A stretch of 14,536 nt of DNA, from assembly GCA_017615375.1 (NCBI GenBank), contig JAGAAH010000086.1:1-14536 (forward strand), given 5' to 3'. The notes under the pieces are model-generated. The model was not told the DNA's origin, ran no database searches, and saw only the letters and a list, made by a program, of their open reading frames with translations. Made by a program: the position numbers and the translations under genes. This document shows positions 1-7,209 of this stretch, in pieces. The stretch's first letter is position 1; each line of letters opens with the position of its first letter. The DNA is from Lachnospiraceae bacterium. GTDB taxonomy: Bacteria > Bacillota > Clostridia > Lachnospirales > Lachnospiraceae.

Positions 1-54
1 AGCAGCCGCACATCTGCTGAAAAGATATTACCTATATCGATTAAAATACAGATA

Positions 55-2403
55 TTAGTATGTTAACTGGTTGTTCTGCTGCTTGCAGTACTCTTCCCAC
101 TCAGCATCATCCATTGAGTATGTAATATACTGAACACTCTGTGCGAATTCAATAAGTGCATTTACAAAGTGATCTGCACCATAAGTAACTCTCTGAGATC
201 TCATGTAAGGTTCTGTATAGCTTGCAACCGGAACGATGTGGTAGTAAAGAAGGAGTGCCTTCTCTATACCTGCAAGAATTGCAAGTCTTGTGTCTGCATC
301 TGCGTTAGCGTACTCGCCGCTAAGTAATGCAACATACCACTCATACATTGTCTTCTCAATGTTCTCGCCGTTAACATTAATTGTTGCCTTATACTGGTCA
401 TACTTAAATCCGAACTCGTTGGACTTATCTGTACAGTAGCATCCCATCATTGTGAATGGGTTCATAGCTGCGCCACCCCAGTTCTCCTTGATGAAGTCAC
501 AAGCACCCTGCTTAGCGTTGTTGTAATAATCAGGGTCTGCAATAAGTTCGAACTTAATTCTTCCTTCAAGAGATGTTCCTTCTGCTGCCTTTAACATAGA
601 AGCTGTACAGAAGTCAACTGCTCTCTGGTTCTCAGGCTCTGCAGATCTGATATGGAATTCAATTACTACCATATCACCATCTTTAATATCGCCTGCAGCG
701 TAGCACTCATCGTAAGCTACCTGAAGTAATCTTCTTGCTTCTTCAATATCGTAACCTGATAACTCATCTACACTGTTTGCGCCGTATACATCACAGAGGC
801 AAGCCTGTGCCTGAGGAGTTGAACGATACTTTGCAAGGTTCTCAGGATCATAGATATAGTAATCACTAATGATACCAAATGAAGGTGAGAATCCGGATGT
901 ACATGACTTGCAGTACTCCTGTCTGTCTAATGATAATGCGAATGCTTTTCTCCAATTGATGTTGCAGAAGATTGTCTTGCAAACGCCTTCTGTCTCACGG
1001 CTCTTTAATACATCATAGTTTGTATTCCAAGCAAATTCTGCATTATACGACTGAGGAAGATACCATGTATACTCCGATAAACCGTAATCAGGAATATTGT
1101 CGGATACTAAATCAACCTCGTCTAACTTACCCTGTAAGAAGAGTGAAAGTCTTGTTGACTGCTCTTCAACTACCTGGAAGTCGATATCTGTTGTCTGATA
1201 CATACCTTCATGGTTTCCGTCTGTATAACCATACCAGTTCTCGTTTCTTGTAAAGTGAGCATACTTGCCTTCCTGATACTGATCCATCTTATAAGGACCA
1301 TAGGAAGCGAATGTATCTACGGATGTACCGTATGAAGACTTAACAAGTGCACCAACCTGCTTCTTGTTAGCTTCGTAAAGATCTTTCTTTACTAAATCGC
1401 CATGAAGACCACCATAGTATAAGTAGAAACCGATACAAGGATTAGCAAATACCTGAACGAATGCGTAGTCGCCATCTGCAAAGTATCCTACTTCATCCCA
1501 TGTAACAGCCATTGAAGGATCATCATAAGCGATGTATCCGATAAGTTCTTCTTCAGTCTCATTTCCCCAGTCGTCTGAAGATGTCCACTCAAAGAACTTC
1601 TCGATAACTTCATCTGTAAGTTCAATAGCTCCTCTTGCATCTGCAAGACCATCGAGCCAGTTATATGTCTCCTCAGACATACCGTACTTAGCAGCATAAT
1701 CCTTAATAACAAGGACATCACCGCTTACAAGTGTTGTATTCATGCCCCAAGCAAGGAATGCTTCATGTCCGTCGATTGTGTACTTGCCGTCAGCACCCTT
1801 AACAACGTCTGACCACTGCTTTCCTCTAGGAGCAGCTGCGCCGAAGGTTCCTTCGAAGTACTTAGCGGCATTGTAGATTTCACCAACGTTACCGATGTAA
1901 CTATCTGCACGATAATTCTTCATTTCAGGATTGATGAACTGCTGTACTGTGTAAACGTAATCTGCTGAAGTGATTGGTGTTCCGTCATCCCACTTAAGGT
2001 CCTGACGAAGAGTAACCTTCCAAGCATATCCCTCTGTAGCATCTGCAGGAATACCATACTGGCCTGCATACTGAGCTGTAACATCCTCAGGCATTGCTGC
2101 TGCCATTTCAGGAACGAGATCGTACTCATTCTTTGCATCCGGATTATACGCGAAATCATAAAGACTCGACATACAAGAACCCATAAGCTGTGACTCAGCA
2201 TTTGTCTGCCAATCTGTAGGGCTGAATGAGTTAATCTGTGCATTTGTTAAATATGCATGGTAAGTATACTTCTTACCACCTTCTGTGTCGCCACCTGTAC
2301 TTGGTGTACCAGGTGTGTTCTCGCCACTCTTTTTCTCGCCACATGCTACTAATGAAAGTACCATTGCTGCAACGAGAAGAATAGCTACAAGTTTCTTCTT
2401 CAT
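55..2403 (-). CDS. Peptide-type ABC transporter substrate-binding lipoprotein (SBP_bac_5 family)
   Basis: A 782-residue exported lipoprotein, expected to be anchored on the outer face of the membrane and to deliver peptides (or another SBP_bac_5 ligand) to an ABC importer. Seen: a basic start (MKKK), a hydrophobic segment at about residues 5-19 and the lipobox LVAC with Cys21, followed by a Gly/Thr/Ser-rich linker to about residue 42. The family signature WDDGTPITSADYVYT lies at 138-152. The frame stays open further upstream to 2613, but the ATG at 2403 has a strong TAAGGAGGAA site and puts the signal peptide at the N-terminus, so it is the real start. At 782 residues it is clearly longer than the roughly 500-600 usual for the family; extra sequence lies between about residues 155 and 365. 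No permease or ATPase gene is in the window; they could lie beyond position 1. The substrate cannot be told from sequence. Confidence 0.9.
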   Translation of the reverse strand: MKKKLVAILLVAAMVLSLVACGEKKSGENTPGTPSTGGDTEGGKKYTYHAYLTNAQINSFSPTDWQTNAESQLMGSCMSSLYDFAYNPDAKNEYDLVPEMAAAMPEDVTAQYAGQYGIPADATEGYAWKVTLRQDLKWDDGTPITSADYVYTVQQFINPEMKNYRADSYIGNVGEIYNAAKYFEGTFGAAAPRGKQWSDVVKGADGKYTIDGHEAFLAWGMNTTLVSGDVLVIKDYAAKYGMSEETYNWLDGLADARGAIELTDEVIEKFFEWTSSDDWGNETEEELIGYIAYDDPSMAVTWDEVGYFADGDYAFVQVFANPCIGFYLYYGGLHGDLVKKDLYEANKKQVGALVKSSYGTSVDTFASYGPYKMDQYQEGKYAHFTRNENWYGYTDGNHEGMYQTTDIDFQVVEEQSTRLSLFLQGKLDEVDLVSDNIPDYGLSEYTWYLPQSYNAEFAWNTNYDVLKSRETEGVCKTIFCNINWRKAFALSLDRQEYCKSCTSGFSPSFGIISDYYIYDPENLAKYRSTPQAQACLCDVYGANSVDELSGYDIEEARRLLQVAYDECYAAGDIKDGDMVVIEFHIRSAEPENQRAVDFCTASMLKAAEGTSLEGRIKFELIADPDYYNNAKQGACDFIKENWGGAAMNPFTMMGCYCTDKSNEFGFKYDQYKATINVNGENIEKTMYEWYVALLSGEYANADADTRLAILAGIEKALLLYYHIVPVASYTEPYMRSQRVTYGADHFVNALIEFAQSVQYITYSMDDAEWEEYCKQQNNQLTY

Positions 2404-2429
2404 ATAATTCTTCCTCCTTAAATTATATC

Positions 2430-2450
2430 TTAACAGGACTATCCTGTTAA
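2430..2450 (-). promoter_or_regulatory. Perfect 9-bp dyad in the SBP gene leader
   Basis: TTAACAGGA, a 3-nt centre (CTA), then TCCTGTTAA: a perfect inverted repeat 27 bp upstream of the SBP start codon and downstream of the predicted transcription start. It could be a repressor operator acting as a roadblock, or an RNA hairpin just upstream of the ribosome binding site. No U-tract follows, so it is not a terminator. The binding partner is unknown. Confidence 0.5.
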
Positions 2451-2500
2451 AACCATTAGGCTGGTCTTTACACAGAAGAAATATAAAAACCGCTTTACAT

Positions 2501-2529
2501 AATATACAAAAAATCCCTATATTTGTCAA
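2501..2529 (-). promoter_or_regulatory. Sigma-A type promoter of the SBP gene
   Basis: On the minus strand a perfect -35 box TTGACA (2529-2524) is followed by a 17-bp spacer and the -10 box TATATT (2506-2501). Transcription would start near 2494 and give a leader of about 90 nt. This makes the SBP gene independent of the arc unit, which ends at a terminator further upstream. Confidence 0.75.
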
Positions 2530-2531
2530 GA

Positions 2532-2548
2532 TTGTGAAAACTTCACAA
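2532..2548. promoter_or_regulatory. Rex-like inverted repeat next to the -35 box
   Basis: TTGTGAA, 3 nt, TTCACAA: a perfect 7-bp inverted repeat ending 2 bp upstream of the SBP -35 box. The half sites equal those of the Rex (NADH/NAD+ sensing repressor) operator TTGTGAA-N4-TTCACAA, but the spacer is 3 instead of 4. A Crp/Fnr-type site (TGTGA-N6-TCACA) fits less well, since the spacer here would be 5. Confidence 0.45.
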
Positions 2549-2737
2549 ACGCCCATATCTTGTGGCTTGACAGGCATTTTACCCTTCACCGTCCATTTGT
2601 ACAATTTCACCAAACGCCCTATTTTTCAGAACTTATAAAATGCCCACTCATAAATTGAATAATTTTGTATTTACATAATTTTGTATTTTGTGTGTAAAAA
2701 AAATTTTTTTAATATCTCGGATATAGGGCAATTTAGT

Positions 2738-2771
2738 AAAAAAGCACAAACAATTATTACATTGTTCGTGC
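2738..2771 (-). terminator. Intrinsic terminator ending the rpiB-arc transcription unit
   Basis: Read on the minus strand: an 11-bp stem (arms 2771-2761 and 2754-2744, one G-U pair), a 6-nt loop and six U residues (2743-2738). The wobble pair is allowed only in minus-strand RNA (it would be A-C in plus-strand RNA), which fixes the direction. It lies about 60 bp past the stop of the zinc-ribbon gene. The rest of 2549-2832 is AT-rich and shows no gene, only a low-complexity direct repeat ATAATTTTGTATTT at 2659 and 2675. Confidence 0.8.
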
Positions 2772-2832
2772 TTGTTTTTCGTGTGTTTTGCAACACTTTT
2801 GTAAAATTTACGTTAATCTTTATTCTTACATT

Positions 2833-3249
2833 TCAATCTCTCTTATTATTTAAGAAACGCATCCTTGATTCCTCGTCATCAAGCGGATTATATACAAGCG
2901 TTCCTTTCGGAGAGCGAAGAAGATTGAGACACTTTGGACAGAATTCTCCTTGAATTATTAATTCGCCACAGCGCGCGCACCTATTTCCAAGCGCTTTCTG
3001 CCCCGGCTTATCCTGGTACTGTATACGTCCTTCCCTTATCCAGCTCTTTACGCGTTGAAGCGGAAGTCCGAATCTCTCGGCAACTTCTCGTTCCGTCACT
3101 TCGTTATTTCTTATATATTCGCGAACCTGCTTAAAAGCTTCACGCTCTATACAAGACGGGCATACATCGAATTCATAACCCGTTTCCAATAAGCGATGGC
3201 AGACTGTACAGTATTTATAATTTCCAAAAAAACTCTTCTTATTGTCCAT
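2833..3249 (-). CDS. Zinc-ribbon / helix-turn-helix / zinc-ribbon protein (YvyF-like), last gene of arc unit
   Basis: A 138-residue soluble protein with a symmetrical plan. The first zinc ribbon has CxxC at 14-17 and 30-33. A helix-turn-helix-like segment at about 50-75 ends in VKSWIREGRI. A second zinc ribbon has CxxC at 91-94 and 104-107, followed by a short tail. This order resembles the YvyF-type proteins of Firmicutes flagellar operons, whose role is poorly defined, and some small DNA-binding regulators. Its start is 17 bp after the arcC stop with only a weak ribosome site (GGGATAAG), so it is probably co-transcribed and translated at a low level after arcC. A regulatory or DNA/RNA-binding role in the arc unit is inference. 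The domain reading is fairly sure; the family name is less so. Confidence 0.8.
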   Translation of the reverse strand: MDNKKSFFGNYKYCTVCHRLLETGYEFDVCPSCIEREAFKQVREYIRNNEVTEREVAERFGLPLQRVKSWIREGRIQYQDKPGQKALGNRCARCGELIIQGEFCPKCLNLLRSPKGTLVYNPLDDEESRMRFLNNKRD

Positions 3250-3266
3250 TACTCTTATCCCACAAT

Positions 3267-4205
3267 CTATTCTACAATCTTGGTTCCGGTCTCGCCTTTC
3301 ATTGCAAGGCCCGCTTTCTCAAGAGAAGTAATAAGTGCTTCTCTTCCTTTACCCGACCCCACAAAATTCATACATGCTTCTACCTTAGGAAGCATCGAGC
3401 CCGGTGCAAAATGTCCTTCTTCGATATACTTTTTGCAATCGTCAAGGCTTATCTCGGCAAGTGCTTTCTGATCCAGCTTATTGAAGTTAATACATACTCT
3501 GTCTACAGCCGTAAGAATTACAAGCATGTCTGCATTTAAGTCTTCTGCAAGACGGGCACATGACTTATCCTTATCGATAACTGCCGCAGTTCCTTTAAGT
3601 CCGTCTTTTGTCTCGATAACCGGAATTCCGCCGCCTCCGACAGTAATTACTACCACATCGTCTTCAACAAGCTTATTAACTACGTTAAGCTCGACAATTC
3701 GCTTAGGCTGCGGTGACGGTACTACTCTTCTATAGCCTCTTCCTGCATCCTCTACAAATGTATATCCTTTTTCAGCCTCAATCTTTTCTGCGGCTTCCTT
3801 GGTCATGAAAGCTCCGATTGGCTTGGTTGGCTTCTTAAATGCCGGGTCCTCAGGGTCTACTACGACCTGAGTAACAAGACATGCAACTTCCTTCTTGATT
3901 CCCCTTGTTGCCAATTCCTGCTGGATTGCCTGCTGCAAATGATATCCGATATAACCCTGGCTCATTGCGCCACATTCAGGGAAAGGCATTGCCGGAGTTC
4001 CGCCGCCGTTTAATGCAGAATGTTCCATGGCAAGGTTAATCATTCCGACCTGCGGTCCGTTTCCGTGTCCAATCACTATCTTATGTCCCTGTTCGATTAA
4101 GTCCACGATAGTCTTAGCGGTAACTTTAACAAGCTCCAACTGTTCCTCTGCGTTATTGCCGAGCGCATTTCCGCCCAAAGCAAGAACGATTTTCTTCTGT
4201 TCCAT
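3267..4205 (-). CDS. arcC: Carbamate kinase
   Basis: Last enzyme of the ADI pathway: carbamoyl phosphate + ADP gives ATP, ammonia and CO2 in the cytoplasm. The 312-residue length matches the family norm. Seen: the N-terminal GGNAL motif (11-15), GHGNGPQVG (46-54), the central GGGGIPVIE stretch and, near the C-terminus, a PKVEACMNFV segment typical of the amino-acid kinase fold of carbamate kinases. The start ATG follows AAGGAG at good spacing. It sits 72 bp downstream of arcB with a terminator-like hairpin in the gap, so its expression may be lower than that of arcA and arcB. Together with the neighbouring arcA and arcB the identification is secure. Confidence 0.97.
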   Translation of the reverse strand: MEQKKIVLALGGNALGNNAEEQLELVKVTAKTIVDLIEQGHKIVIGHGNGPQVGMINLAMEHSALNGGGTPAMPFPECGAMSQGYIGYHLQQAIQQELATRGIKKEVACLVTQVVVDPEDPAFKKPTKPIGAFMTKEAAEKIEAEKGYTFVEDAGRGYRRVVPSPQPKRIVELNVVNKLVEDDVVVITVGGGGIPVIETKDGLKGTAAVIDKDKSCARLAEDLNADMLVILTAVDRVCINFNKLDQKALAEISLDDCKKYIEEGHFAPGSMLPKVEACMNFVGSGKGREALITSLEKAGLAMKGETGTKIVE

Positions 4206-4228
4206 TTTATATATCTCCTTGTAAAGAC

Positions 4229-4264
4229 AAAAACACCGGGCTCCGGATTATGCGAAGCCCGGCG
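4229..4264 (-). terminator. Terminator-like hairpin between arcB and arcC
   Basis: Minus-strand RNA forms a GC-rich 9-bp stem (4264-4256 with 4242-4234, one G-U pair), a 13-nt loop and then UUUUUGUC (4233-4229 is an A5 run on the plus strand). It lies only 24 bp upstream of the arcC start, inside the operon. It is probably a partial terminator, or an mRNA 3'-end stabilising element, lowering arcC and downstream expression relative to arcAB. Confidence 0.75.
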
Positions 4265-4277
4265 AATTTTGGCTTTA

Positions 4278-5270
4278 TTATTTTAATGTAGCATACATAA
4301 CTGCCTTAATTGTATGCATTCTGTTCTCAGCCTCGTCAAATACGACTGACTGCTTGCTCTCGAATACTTCGTCTGTAACTTCCATCTCTTTAATCTTGAA
4401 CTTCTTTGCAATATCTGCGCCGATAGTTGTCTTGGTATCATGGAATGAAGGTAAGCAGTGCATAAAGATTGCTGTATCCTTAGCATTAGCCATAAGTGCC
4501 TTGTTAACCTGATAAGGCTTAAGAAGTTTAATTCTCTCTGCCCATACGCTGTCAGGCTCGCCCATTGATACCCAGATATCTGTGTAGATAACGTCTGCAT
4601 TCTTGGTACCCTTCTTAACATCTTCTGTTAATGTAACTGTACAGCCGCTTTCCTTAGCTATCTTCTTGCATTCCTTAACAAGATCCTCTGCAGGCCATAA
4701 TGCCTTAGGAGCACATGCTGTAAAGTTAAGACCCATCTTAGCACAAGCAACCATTAAAGAGTTACCCATGTTGTTTCTTGCATCGCCCATGTATACAAAG
4801 TTAACACCCTTAAGATGTCCGAGCTTCTCCTCGATTGTAAGAAGGTCAGCTAACATCTGTGTTGGATGGAACTGATCTGTAAGGCCGTTCCATACAGGAA
4901 TACCTGCATAGTTAGCAAGCTCTGTAACTAATTCCTGAGAGAAACCTCTGTACTCGATACCATCATACATTCTACCAAGAACACGTGCTGTATCAGCAAT
5001 TGATTCCTTCTTGCCCATCTGTGATGAACCCGGATCAAGGTAAGTCACACCCATACCAAGGTCCATACCTGCTACTTCGAATGAACATCTTGTTCTTGTA
5101 GATGTCTTCTCGAATAATAATACGATGTTCTTACCCTCTAAGTATCTGTGAGGTGTACCTGTTCTCTTTAAATCCTTAAAATTCTTGGAAAGGTCCAAAA
5201 GATAACGAATCTCTGCCGGTGTAAAATCCAATAATTTTAAAAAGTTTCTTCCTCTTAAATTAACTCCCAT
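4278..5270 (-). CDS. arcB: Ornithine carbamoyltransferase, catabolic
   Basis: Second ADI enzyme: citrulline + phosphate gives ornithine + carbamoyl phosphate. The 330 residues match catabolic OTCases. Seen: carbamoyl-phosphate motif STRTR (57-61), HPTQ (135-138), ornithine-loop-type DIWVSMG (231-237) and the catalytic HCLP (271-274). The catabolic direction is inferred from its place between arcA and arcC; sequence alone does not separate it from the biosynthetic ArgF. The start ATG follows AAAGGAG. The 81-bp gap to arcA holds a small hairpin. Confidence 0.96.
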   Translation of the reverse strand: MGVNLRGRNFLKLLDFTPAEIRYLLDLSKNFKDLKRTGTPHRYLEGKNIVLLFEKTSTRTRCSFEVAGMDLGMGVTYLDPGSSQMGKKESIADTARVLGRMYDGIEYRGFSQELVTELANYAGIPVWNGLTDQFHPTQMLADLLTIEEKLGHLKGVNFVYMGDARNNMGNSLMVACAKMGLNFTACAPKALWPAEDLVKECKKIAKESGCTVTLTEDVKKGTKNADVIYTDIWVSMGEPDSVWAERIKLLKPYQVNKALMANAKDTAIFMHCLPSFHDTKTTIGADIAKKFKIKEMEVTDEVFESKQSVVFDEAENRMHTIKAVMYATLK

Positions 5271-5301
5271 GGTTAAAATCTCCTTTGTGATTATATATTT
5301 G

Positions 5302-5320
5302 ACGAGGTAATCTTCCTCGT
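5302..5320 (-). other. Small hairpin in the arcA-arcB gap
   Basis: Arms ACGAGG (5302-5307) and CCTCGT (5315-5320) with a 7-nt loop. No U-tract follows on the minus strand, so it is not an intrinsic terminator. It could be an RNA processing or stability hairpin between cistrons. Confidence 0.35.
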
Positions 5321-5351
5321 TATTAACTTGTATATTATATATGTAGGAACT

Positions 5352-6584
5352 CTAATCCTCACGCATAAGCGGCATGCTCATACAACGTGGGCCTCCGCGT
5401 CCTCTCGATAACTCTGCCGACGGAATCTCGAGAACTTTAAGTCCCTTCTGACGTAAAAGCTCATTGGTTACGACGTTACGCTGATATACAACGATTACTC
5501 CCGGAGCTATACATAATGTATTGGAACCATCGTTCCACTGCTCGCGCTCCGCAGCGATTCTATCGTCACCGCCACACTTAATAAGCTCAACCTTCGAAAC
5601 TCCGAGGTGCTTCGCAAGGATATGCTCAAGATCGCTGTCAACTCTCGTTACCTTAAGTTCGCCATCAGCATCTCCCGGTGTAATCTCATACACGGTAAGC
5701 GGTCCCAAGATACCCGGATGAATCGTGAACTTATCCACATCAATCTGCGTAAATACCGTATCAAGATGCATAAAAGCTCGTGCTTTCGGTATATCAAACG
5801 CAAGCACTGTCTTGATGGTTGCGCTTTTATCCGAGAAAATATTCTTGGCAAGCTTCTCTATAGCTGCAGGATTGGTTCTCTGAGAGATACCTACCGCAAG
5901 TACCTTATCGCTGATATTTAAGATATCGCCGCCTTCAATACTGTACGGATTGTATCGATTATAATAAAGGTCTACCTTATCCTTATAATCCTTATGATAC
6001 TTGAAGATATATTCTCCGTAAATAGTCTCTCTGCATCTTGTAATGGAATACATCTTATTAAGACTTACACCGTTACCGATACAAGCGAACGGATCTCTCG
6101 TAAAATATAAGTTCGGCATTGGATCGATGATAAGCTCGCTGTCATCAATCATCATTGTCTCCAAGAACTCGCTTCTGTTATACTTAATCTCCTTAAGGCA
6201 GATACCTTCCATTGATTTTAAGATAAGCTTCTTGGCATCACCCCCGGCATAATCGATCATAAAATCGTATACCTTACGCTGCCAGTGCGGATCTTTAATT
6301 CCGGCCTCATCTATCCACTGCTTCAAAAACTCGTCTCTTAATTCATCCGAAGATGCTATTACTTCTGCTGCAAGATCTTCAAGATATACAACTTCAACAC
6401 CGTTGTCTCTTAATATCTTGGCAAAAGCGTCATGCTCTTCCTGCGCCACTCTCAAGAAAGGAATATCATCAAATAATAATCTCTCAAGAGTATCAGGTGT
6501 GAGATTCTCAAGTTCTTTGCCCGGACGATGTAACAGCACTTTCTTTAATGGCTTAATCTCGCTCTTTACATTAATTGCTGCCAC
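5352..6584 (-). CDS. arcA: Arginine deiminase
   Basis: First ADI enzyme: L-arginine + water gives citrulline + ammonia. The 410-residue length matches the family. Seen: [10 protein letters not shown] (156-165), EGGD (217-220), MHLDTVF with catalytic His273 (272-278) and the C-terminal GGPRCMSMP with the nucleophilic Cys at 401. All key residues of the guanidino-modifying fold are present, so it should be active. The start codon is GTG, not ATG; it has a strong AAGGAGGA site 8 nt upstream, and no better ATG gives the conserved N-terminus. It follows rpiB by 42 bp, where a weak extra promoter may lie. Confidence 0.97.
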   Translation of the reverse strand: MAAINVKSEIKPLKKVLLHRPGKELENLTPDTLERLLFDDIPFLRVAQEEHDAFAKILRDNGVEVVYLEDLAAEVIASSDELRDEFLKQWIDEAGIKDPHWQRKVYDFMIDYAGGDAKKLILKSMEGICLKEIKYNRSEFLETMMIDDSELIIDPMPNLYFTRDPFACIGNGVSLNKMYSITRCRETIYGEYIFKYHKDYKDKVDLYYNRYNPYSIEGGDILNISDKVLAVGISQRTNPAAIEKLAKNIFSDKSATIKTVLAFDIPKARAFMHLDTVFTQIDVDKFTIHPGILGPLTVYEITPGDADGELKVTRVDSDLEHILAKHLGVSKVELIKCGGDDRIAAEREQWNDGSNTLCIAPGVIVVYQRNVVTNELLRQKGLKVLEIPSAELSRGRGGPRCMSMPLMRED

Positions 6585-6610
6585 CCGACGTTCCTCCTTC
6601 TCTTCTCATA

Positions 6611-6640
6611 TATATAAACTATGTTATTATCTATTCTCAA
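6611..6640 (-). promoter_or_regulatory. Possible internal promoter before arcA
   Basis: Minus strand: TTGAGA (6640-6635), an 18-bp spacer and TATATA (6616-6611). Transcription would start just upstream of the arcA ribosome site. The boxes are imperfect in an AT-rich gap, so this is tentative. If real, it would allow arc expression apart from rpiB. Confidence 0.3.
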
Positions 6641-7067
6641 TCTCCATAAGCATGTCAACGCGTTCCTTATGTCTTCCGCCCTGGAATGTTGCATTAAGAT
6701 ACGCATCAACTATCGCTTTGGCTTCTTCTATTCCGACTATTCTTGCACCGAATGCAATGATATTGGCGTCGTTATGCTCTTTGGTAAGTCTTGCCGATAC
6801 AGGCTCGGATACAACCGCTGCACGAACGCCCTTAACTTTATTGGCTGCCATCGAGATTCCTATTCCCGTACCGCAGATTAATACACCACAGTCTACTTGC
6901 TTTTCTGCAACCGCACGTCCGACCTTTTCTCCGAATTCAGGATAATTGGCGCGCTCGGTAGAATGGCAACCGAAGTCAATAACTTCATATCCCTTCTCTT
7001 CAAGATAGCTCTTAATCTCGCGCTTCATATCATAAGCTGCGTGATCATTACCGATTCCGATTTTCAT
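6627..7067 (-). CDS. rpiB: Ribose-5-phosphate isomerase B (RpiB/LacAB family)
   Basis: Interconverts ribose 5-phosphate and ribulose 5-phosphate (pentose phosphate pathway); some members act on allose 6-phosphate. The 146 residues match the family. Seen: GNDHAAYDMK with Asp8/His9, GVLICGTGIGISMAANK with catalytic Cys65, and HNDANIIAFGAR with His98/Asn99. The start ATG has TAAGGAGA upstream. It is the first gene after the promoter at 7176-7204 and lies 42 bp before arcA in the same direction, so it probably heads the arc transcript. Its leader contains an intrinsic terminator. Confidence 0.94.
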   Translation of the reverse strand: MKIGIGNDHAAYDMKREIKSYLEEKGYEVIDFGCHSTERANYPEFGEKVGRAVAEKQVDCGVLICGTGIGISMAANKVKGVRAAVVSEPVSARLTKEHNDANIIAFGARIVGIEEAKAIVDAYLNATFQGGRHKERVDMLMEIENR

Positions 7068-7102
7068 TATTCTCTCCTTATATTAACCCGTACCCCCTTC
7101 AG

Positions 7103-7138
7103 AAAAAAAAGTGGCTACTGATAAACAATAGCCACTTT
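7103..7138 (-). terminator. Intrinsic terminator inside the rpiB leader, downstream of glnA
   Basis: Minus strand: stem arms AAAGTGGCTA and TAGCCACTTT (7138-7129 and 7117-7108, perfect), an 11-nt loop and a run of eight U residues (7110-7103). It ends glnA transcripts, but it also lies downstream of the rpiB promoter and about 36 bp before the rpiB start. Transcripts from that promoter must therefore pass it, so it can act as an attenuator. Confidence 0.85.
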
Positions 7139-7173
7139 GATACGAGTTATATACTCTCTTCTTAATAACACAC

Positions 7174-7197
7174 GTATTATATCACCAAAAATAATAC
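7174..7197. promoter_or_regulatory. Inverted repeat overlapping the rpiB promoter core
   Basis: GTATTAT (7174-7180) and ATAATAC (7191-7197) form a perfect 7-bp inverted repeat with a 10-bp spacer. One arm covers the -10 box and the other lies in the -10/-35 spacer, an ideal place for a repressor. It is AT-rich, so chance is possible. Confidence 0.35.
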
Positions 7198-7204
7198 TCG
7201 TCAA
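7176..7204 (-). promoter_or_regulatory. Sigma-A type promoter of the rpiB-arcABC unit
   Basis: Minus strand: TTGACG (7204-7199), a 17-bp spacer and a perfect TATAAT (7181-7176). It starts 5 bp beyond the glnA stop. The predicted start near 7169 gives a leader of about 100 nt that holds the terminator hairpin at 7103-7138. Confidence 0.8.
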
Positions 7205-7209
7205 TATAA

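Noticed and set aside
1..18. Inverted repeat AGCAG...CTGCT at the left edge, possibly a terminator after the SBP gene
   Set aside because: Only 5 bp of stem, and any U-tract would lie outside the window, so it cannot be judged.
2567..2595. Plus-strand TTGACA at 2567-2572
   Set aside because: No -10-like hexamer lies at 16-18 bp, and the adjoining short open frame at 2681-2953 is antisense to the zinc-ribbon gene.
2404..2613. Upstream 70-codon extension of the SBP reading frame
   Set aside because: It would bury the lipoprotein signal peptide inside the protein and run through the promoter, while the ATG at 2403 has a perfect ribosome site.
2659..2688. Direct repeat ATAATTTTGTATTT, two copies with a 16-bp period
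   Set aside because: Low-complexity AT-rich sequence with no link to a promoter box; likely chance.
3481..4224. Open frames on the plus strand opposite arcC (3481-3735 and 4027-4224)
   Set aside because: They are antisense shadows of a clearly conserved gene, with no ribosome site and low-complexity products. The same holds for frames opposite arcA, rpiB, glnA and the oxidoreductase genes.
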